NCBI RefSeq assembly: GCF_963675965.1
Contig: NZ_OY780935.1
Coordinates: 2,964,501 to 3,028,500 of the forward strand
Reading direction: 5' to 3'
Origin: an uncultured Celeribacter sp.
GTDB lineage: Bacteria > Pseudomonadota > Alphaproteobacteria > Rhodobacterales > Rhodobacteraceae
Length of the DNA: 64,000 bases
The first letter of the stretch is position 1. Every line of letters starts with the position of its first letter. The notes beneath the pieces are model-generated. The model made no database searches, had not been told where the DNA came from, and saw only the letters and a list, made by a program, of their open reading frames with translations. Both the position numbers and the translations under genes were made by a program. This document shows positions 59,502 through 64,000 of the stretch, one piece after another.

Positions 59502-60632
59502 ATGCCAAAGATTTTCTCCTTGTCCCTGCTCTGTGCGCTCACCCTAGGGGGGGTGTCCTCTGCGGCGGATCTGGCGACGCTGGAAGATCTGGGGGAGGCG
59601 CTGTTCTTCGACACCAACCTGTCCAGGAACCGGACCGAGGCCTGCGCCACCTGTCACAACCCCGAGTTCGGCTTTGCTGACCCGCGGGGTATGGCGTCGC
59701 CCGGGGATGATGGTGTTTCCATCGGCGACCGTAACGCGCCGACGGCGAGCTACGCGATGTTTTCTCCGGCCTTTTACCAAAAGGCAGAGAATGTCTGGGC
59801 GGGCGGGCAGTTCCATGACGGGCGGGCTGCCACGCTTGAAGAACAGGCCGGTGGTCCGCCGCTCAACCCGATCGAAATGGGCATGCCCTCGCAAGAGGCA
59901 GTGGTCGAACGGATCACTGAGAATCCCGATTATCTGGTGGCTTTCAAGGATCTGTTCGGGCCGCAGGTGTTCGATGATCCGCAGGCGACCTATGATGCGA
60001 TGACCCGTGCCATCGCTGCCTATGAGCGCACCGATGAATTTGCGCCTTTCGACAGCAAATACGATCGCTATCTGCGTGGGGAGGCAGAGCTGACGCGCGA
60101 GGAGCTTTTGGGCGAAACGTTGTTTTTTTCCCAGCAGTTCACCAATTGCAACCTGTGCCACCAGTTGAACCGGCAGGCGGCCACAGAAGGCGAAACTTTC
60201 ACCAATTACGAATATCACAACATCGGGGTGCCCGAAAATGGCGCGCTGCGTGACATGAACGGTGTCGGGCGCGGCACCACGGACCGTGGGCTGGTGCAAA
60301 ACGCGATGGTGGGTGAAGTGCCCGAGATGGTGGGGAAATTCAAAGTACCTACTCTGCGCAATGTCGCAGTGACCGGCCCCTATATGCACAATGGCGTGTT
60401 TGAAGATCTGCGCACCGTTGTCTTGTTCTACAACACCTACAACACCAAATCCGAGGCGCGCAAAATCAACCCGGAAACCGGTGAGCCTTTCGAGCCGCCG
60501 GAGGTGCCGCAGAACCTGTCGCTGGAGGAGCTGGAGACAGGCCCCGCGCTGGAAGACCGGGAAATCGACGCGCTGGTCGCCTTTATGAAGACCCTGACCG
60601 ACAAGCGCTATGAGCCGCTTTTGGAGGACTGA
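59502..60632 (+). CDS. dihaem cytochrome c peroxidase
   Basis: The 376-residue periplasmic enzyme reduces H2O2 with electrons from c-type cytochromes. A signal peptide (to about residue 21, SSA) comes first. Haem motifs CATCH (48-52) and CNLCH (216-220) bind the two haems. The MauG/CcpA-like core is present with FHDGRAATLEEQAGGPL-type and LRNVAVTGPYMHNGVF segments, where Met and His ligands lie. AAGGTGA precedes ATG at 59502. The FNR-type box upstream suggests induction under low oxygen. Some relatives act instead in cofactor maturation. Confidence 0.9.
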   Translation: MPKIFSLSLLCALTLGGVSSAADLATLEDLGEALFFDTNLSRNRTEACATCHNPEFGFADPRGMASPGDDGVSIGDRNAPTASYAMFSPAFYQKAENVWAGGQFHDGRAATLEEQAGGPPLNPIEMGMPSQEAVVERITENPDYLVAFKDLFGPQVFDDPQATYDAMTRAIAAYERTDEFAPFDSKYDRYLRGEAELTREELLGETLFFSQQFTNCNLCHQLNRQAATEGETFTNYEYHNIGVPENGALRDMNGVGRGTTDRGLVQNAMVGEVPEMVGKFKVPTLRNVAVTGPYMHNGVFEDLRTVVLFYNTYNTKSEARKINPETGEPFEPPEVPQNLSLEELETGPALEDREIDALVAFMKTLTDKRYEPLLED

Positions 60633-60667
60633 CCTTCGGGAAGGCGGGGTGTCGCTGCGATGCCGCA

Positions 60668-60696
60668 TTGACGCAGATATGTGAAATTGTCTAAAT
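60668..60696 (+). promoter_or_regulatory. candidate promoter for the btuB transcript
   Basis: TTGACG (60668-60673) and CTAAAT (60691-60696) are separated by 17 bases and lie just ahead of the cobalamin riboswitch. The -10 element is a poor match. Confidence 0.35.
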
Positions 60697-60703
60697 GCAC
60701 CCG

Positions 60704-60870
60704 CTTCGGTTCTTTCGTGTCACAGCGAAAGCTAAGAGGGAAGCCGGTGAGAATCCGGTGCTGCCCCCGCAACTGTAAGCGGTGAGTACGGCTGAACAAT
60801 GCCACTGGACCCGAGCGGTCCGGGAAGGCCAGCCAAGCGCTGATCCGCGAGTCAGGAGACCTGCCGAGGA
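60704..60870 (+). promoter_or_regulatory. cobalamin (B12) riboswitch
   Basis: The leader contains the B12-box landmarks in order: GGGAAGCCGGTGAGAATCC, GCTGCCCCCGCAACTGTAAGC, CCACTGG, GGGAAGGCC, and the 3' conserved GAGTCAGGAGACCTGCC. Adenosylcobalamin binding to such elements normally blocks expression. It ends about 140 bases before the btuB start, and the intervening stretch can hold the regulatory stem that masks the ribosome site. Confidence 0.95.
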
Positions 60871-61011
60871 GTTCACCCTGTTCGGGCGCGGGGCGCGTCG
60901 AGAACAACGGATCTTTCCGTCGTGGTGGCATATCGCCGTCTGCGGGGGGGATCGATACCTCCGAAGATACCAGTGTTCTCTGCCCGTTGTCGGGCACTCG
61001 GAGGAAACCTT

Positions 61012-62799
61012 ATGAAACATACCGTTTCAGCGGCTCTTGCAGCCTCAACGATTCTGACATCGCCATTCGTCGCCACGTCTGCCTTCGCGCAGGAACAATT
61101 GACCCTGGATGAAATCATCATTTCCGGCAGCCTGTCGCCGGTGGAGGCCACCAAAACCGGCGCCACCGTCGAAAAGATCGAAGGCGAGGCGCTTGAGAGC
61201 CCCGCCAAGCCCCTGCTGGAAGACTTGAGCGCGCTGCCCGGTGTCAGCTATTCGCAAGACGGTGGCGTTGGCGGGACGGGCACCCTGCGCGTGCGCGGAT
61301 TGCCCGCGCGTTATATTGGTGTACGGATCAACGGAATCGACGTCACGGATACTTCACAGCCGCAAACTTACTTCGACTTTGGCGGTCGCCTGTCCTTTGG
61401 CAATGCGTCGGTGGAACTTCTCAAGGGCAGCCAGTCCGCCCTCTACGGGTCTGAAGCCGTGGCGGGGGTGATCAATATCACCACGGCCTCGACCGAGCCG
61501 GGCACCACGATTTCGGTCGAAGCGGGCAGCTACAACACCTATGCGGCGGGTCTGAGCAGCACCTTGATCAGCGAAGGCTCGTCCTTGTCTTATTCGCTGT
61601 CGCACTTCAAGACCGACGGGTTTTCGGCGCAGGATTCGAACGACGAAGACGACGGTTATGAAAATACCAGCTTCACCTTTGCCTGGGAGCAGGATGTCTC
61701 AGACGCGCTGACCGTCGGCCTGTCCGGCCTCTATCGCACCTCGGAAGGCGAATATGACGGCTATAGCACGCTGGATGCGACCAATTCGCAGGATGAGAAA
61801 GGCGCGCGTCTTTTCGCGCGTCTGAACAGTGCGGCCCTGACGCAGGAGTTCAGCCTCTCGCTGTTCGATGTCGAGCGCGAATATGATGACGGGGCCGTGA
61901 CGCCCTATGACGGTCTGCGTCGTGAATTTGCCTATCTCGCGACGGCAGATTTGTCGGCTGCCTCCACATTGACCTTCGGTGCGGAATATACCGAAGAGAG
62001 TTTTTCGGTCGGTTCCGTTAGCGGCAGTGATGACAACACCGCGCTCAAAGGGGAATGGCTCTTTGCGCCGACGGGGGATCTCGATCTCTCTCTGGCTCTG
62101 CGATATGATGACCACTCGGAATTCGGCGATCACATTTCTGGCCGTCTTGCCGCGGCATGGCAGATGGATGGCAACACCACCCTGCGCGCCGTGCTGGGCA
62201 CCGGGTTTCGTGCTCCGTCGCTTTATGAACGCAACACACCTTCCGGCGGCAATCCGGATCTGAAGGAAGAAACCAGCCAGAGCGCAGAACTGGGCATCGA
62301 GCATCGTTTCGGTGGCGACAGTTTTGTCAAAGCCACGCTGTTCTACACCGAGCTCGAGGATCTGATCGACTATGAATGGCAGGGGCCGAATCCCTGCAGG
62401 TGCTACACGCAGGTTGATGGGACCACCACCTCCAAAGGGGTTGAACTGTCCGGAGCCTATGCGCTCAGCGAACGGGTTGGTCTGACCGCCAGCTACACCT
62501 ACACGGATGCCAAGACCGAAGGGGTGCGTCTGGTGCGCGTGCCGCGGCATGATCTGGTTCTGGGCGTGAATGCCGAGATTTCCGATCGCCTGGCCACAGA
62601 GCTGGAATGGAACTACGTGGCCGATTTCGCCGCTCTCGAAGATTACACGCTGCTCAATGCGGGGGTGACCTACCAGATCAACGATGCGACGGCTCTTTAT
62701 CTGCGGGCAGAGAACCTTCTGGATGAGGATTACCAAACATCGCCCGGATACAACACAGCGGGGCGGTCCGCTTATGTGGGGCTGCGTGCGTCCTTTTAA
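61012..62799 (+). CDS. btuB: TonB-dependent cobalamin receptor
   Basis: The 595-residue outer-membrane receptor has a signal peptide (1 to about 25, AFAQ) and a TonB box-like LTLDEIIISG. The plug domain includes GVSYSQDGGVGGTGTLRVRGLP and SALYGSEAVAGVINI. The beta-barrel ends with Phe in YVGLRASF, as outer-membrane proteins do. It imports vitamin B12 using TonB energy. GGAGGAAAC lies before ATG at 61012, and the cobalamin riboswitch lies in the leader. The next gene overlaps its 3' end. Confidence 0.93.
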   Translation: MKHTVSAALAASTILTSPFVATSAFAQEQLTLDEIIISGSLSPVEATKTGATVEKIEGEALESPAKPLLEDLSALPGVSYSQDGGVGGTGTLRVRGLPARYIGVRINGIDVTDTSQPQTYFDFGGRLSFGNASVELLKGSQSALYGSEAVAGVINITTASTEPGTTISVEAGSYNTYAAGLSSTLISEGSSLSYSLSHFKTDGFSAQDSNDEDDGYENTSFTFAWEQDVSDALTVGLSGLYRTSEGEYDGYSTLDATNSQDEKGARLFARLNSAALTQEFSLSLFDVEREYDDGAVTPYDGLRREFAYLATADLSAASTLTFGAEYTEESFSVGSVSGSDDNTALKGEWLFAPTGDLDLSLALRYDDHSEFGDHISGRLAAAWQMDGNTTLRAVLGTGFRAPSLYERNTPSGGNPDLKEETSQSAELGIEHRFGGDSFVKATLFYTELEDLIDYEWQGPNPCRCYTQVDGTTTSKGVELSGAYALSERVGLTASYTYTDAKTEGVRLVRVPRHDLVLGVNAEISDRLATELEWNYVADFAALEDYTLLNAGVTYQINDATALYLRAENLLDEDYQTSPGYNTAGRSAYVGLRASF

Positions 62800-63649
62800 G
62801 ATATGGATCGGAATGGCGCTGAGCGGCGCCATTCTGGCATCACCCGTTTTGGCGGAGACGCCAAAGCGGGTGGTGTCCATGAACCTGTGCACCGATCAGC
62901 TGGCGATGCTGCTGGCGGATCCGGAGCAGCTTTTGTCTGTGTCTTATATAGCCTCTGACCCGCGCAGTTCGGCGATGGTGCAAGAGGCGCAGTCCTATGT
63001 GGCGAATTACGGTCGGGCCGAAGAAATTTATCTGATGCGGCCGGATCTGGTTCTGGCGGGGGCCTATACCTCGCGGGCTGCAGTGAACATGCTGATGCGC
63101 CTCGGCGTGCCGGTCGAAGTGTTCCAGCCGGCAAGCTCTATGGAAGATGTGCAGGCGCGGATGCGGCAGATGGGGGCTGCGCTGGGGCAGGAGCCTGCTG
63201 CAGAAGACATGGTGCGCGACTTCGACAGCCGTCTGGAAGACCTGCAAGTTGAGGCGCAGCATAATCCGCGTGCGTTGCTTTATGCGGCGAATGGTTACAC
63301 TTTGGGGGATCAAACCCTGTCTGGTCAGATCCTCAGCGCTGCAGGGTTCGACAATGCCGCCGTGGAGGCCGGCTATCAATTCGGAGGGCGCATGCCGCTT
63401 GAAATTCTGGCCATGACAGCACCGGATCTGGTGGTGAGTTCGGGGCGTTACCCCGGTGGTTCGCGTTCCGAAGAGATCCTTGATCATCCCGTGGTGCAGG
63501 CCTTTCGTGATGCGGGCGACGTGGCCACGATCACCAACCGCGATTGGATCTGTGGCACCCCCTATGTCTTGCGCGCCGTGGACAGTCTGCGCGATGCGCG
63601 TGCCGCTCTGATCGCGGAAGACCCGGCGGCTGCGGAGACCGCCCGATGA
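62774..63649 (+). CDS. btuF: ABC transporter substrate-binding protein for cobalamin
   Basis: The 291-residue periplasmic protein has an N-terminal signal (hydrophobic IWIGMALSGAILASPVLA) and the Fe-siderophore/B12-binding protein fold: RVVSMNLCTDQLAMLLADPE, MRPDLVLAGAYTSRAAVNMLMRLG, and a later lobe with APDLVVSSG. It would hand B12 from BtuB to the permease. ATG at 62774 overlaps btuB by 26 bases; GTG at 62786 also gives a good signal peptide and may be the start. The specificity is inferred from the riboswitch and neighbours. Confidence 0.85.
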   Translation: MWGCVRPFKIWIGMALSGAILASPVLAETPKRVVSMNLCTDQLAMLLADPEQLLSVSYIASDPRSSAMVQEAQSYVANYGRAEEIYLMRPDLVLAGAYTSRAAVNMLMRLGVPVEVFQPASSMEDVQARMRQMGAALGQEPAAEDMVRDFDSRLEDLQVEAQHNPRALLYAANGYTLGDQTLSGQILSAAGFDNAAVEAGYQFGGRMPLEILAMTAPDLVVSSGRYPGGSRSEEILDHPVVQAFRDAGDVATITNRDWICGTPYVLRAVDSLRDARAALIAEDPAAAETAR

Positions 63650-64000
63650 TGCGCCTGACCGCTGTTCTCATTGCCCTTGTCGTGGTCCTGTTCGCTCTAT
63701 CCCTACTGGTCGGTCCGGCAGATGTCGCAATGGGGGAGAGCCTGTCGGCGCTGGTATTTGGCGGCGAGGGGCCGCTGCCCATGATTATGCGCGAAATCCG
63801 TTTGCCACGCGCCTTGCTGGCCGTGATGGTCGGCGGCAGTCTGGGACTGGCGGGGGCGGCCATGCAAGGCTACCTTCGCAACCCGTTAGCGGAACCCGGG
63901 CTGGTCGGCGTGTCCGGCGCGGCGGCATTGGGGGCGGTTTTGTCGATACAGACCGGGCTTGCAGCCGCCTTTGCCATAGCTTTGCCCGTGTCCGCGCTTC
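63646..64000 (+). CDS. btuC: FecCD-family ABC permease, 5' part only
   Basis: The gene runs past the window end; 118 codons are visible, starting with two Met codons overlapping the btuF stop by four bases. The start shows a hydrophobic first helix, then MIMREIRLPRALLAVMVGGSLGLAGAAMQGYLRNPLAEPGLVGVSGAA, the signature of FecCD/BtuC permeases. It would form the membrane channel of the B12 importer, and its ATPase gene must lie further on. Confidence 0.88.
   Translation, partial: MMRLTAVLIALVVVLFALSLLVGPADVAMGESLSALVFGGEGPLPMIMREIRLPRALLAVMVGGSLGLAGAAMQGYLRNPLAEPGLVGVSGAAALGAVLSIQTGLAAAFAIALPVSAL

Overview
The window is ordinary chromosomal DNA of a GC-rich alphaproteobacterium, most likely a member of the Rhodobacterales (Roseobacter group). 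The evidence is the codon usage, an MaeB malic enzyme fused to a phosphotransacetylase-like domain, DmdC-like acyl-CoA dehydrogenase and MerR-type lipid regulators, a good FNR/FnrL box, and many small conserved proteins familiar from that group. No prophage, transposase, CRISPR array or rRNA operon was seen. One tRNA (Gly, anticodon TCC) is present. The one gene that stands out by composition is an AT-rich AAA+ ATPase directly behind lepA.

Layout. 1-8.4 kb: end of an MscS-type channel, arginine genes argD-argF, a PiT phosphate transporter, a Nudix hydrolase, 6-phosphogluconate dehydrogenase, and a TrkH potassium transporter. 8.4-18.2 kb: helicase HrpB, MeaB, ribosomal protein L28, a copper-chaperone pair (small secreted protein plus PCu(A)C), a 2OG-Fe(II) oxygenase, a sirtuin, a low-molecular-weight phosphatase, a DUF4336 protein and dGTPase. 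18.3-26.7 kb: lepA, the AT-rich ATPase, an entericidin-like lipoprotein missed by length cut-offs, small membrane proteins, an esterase, a DUF817 protein, glyA with a possible structured leader, and NAD kinase. 26.7-34.4 kb: a response regulator and a cytoplasmic hybrid kinase behind propionyl-CoA synthetase prpE, then maeB.

34.7-39.2 kb is a tight nucleoside-salvage operon (cdd-deoA-deoB-add-upp). 39.3-42.7 kb holds a secreted SPOR protein, a protein resembling a degenerate M48 peptidase, and a sulfotransferase. 42.8-50.4 kb is a fatty-acid oxidation block on the minus strand: two paralogous MerR regulators, acyl-CoA dehydrogenase, a small probable RHH protein, a GST, thiolase and the FadJ-type protein. 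50.6-59.2 kb contains thioesterases, a MATE exporter, pyrD, a TetR regulator with a clear nested operator facing a small membrane protein, a secreted 5'-nucleotidase, a SRAP/YedK protein and the tRNA. 59.4-64 kb is a dihaem cytochrome c peroxidase behind an FNR box, then a cobalamin riboswitch controlling a btuB-btuF-btuC uptake operon that runs off the end.

The genes connect through acyl-CoA and propionyl-CoA metabolism: PrpE makes propionyl-CoA, MeaB protects B12-dependent methylmalonyl-CoA mutase, MaeB converts the resulting C4 acid, and the B12 uptake operon would supply the cofactor. The most interesting points are an NtrC-type regulator that lacks the GAFTGA loop, a cluster of TTTGCAAA-like octamers upstream of prpE, an 11-bp paired leader upstream of glyA, the nested TetR operator, and the lone foreign-looking ATPase.
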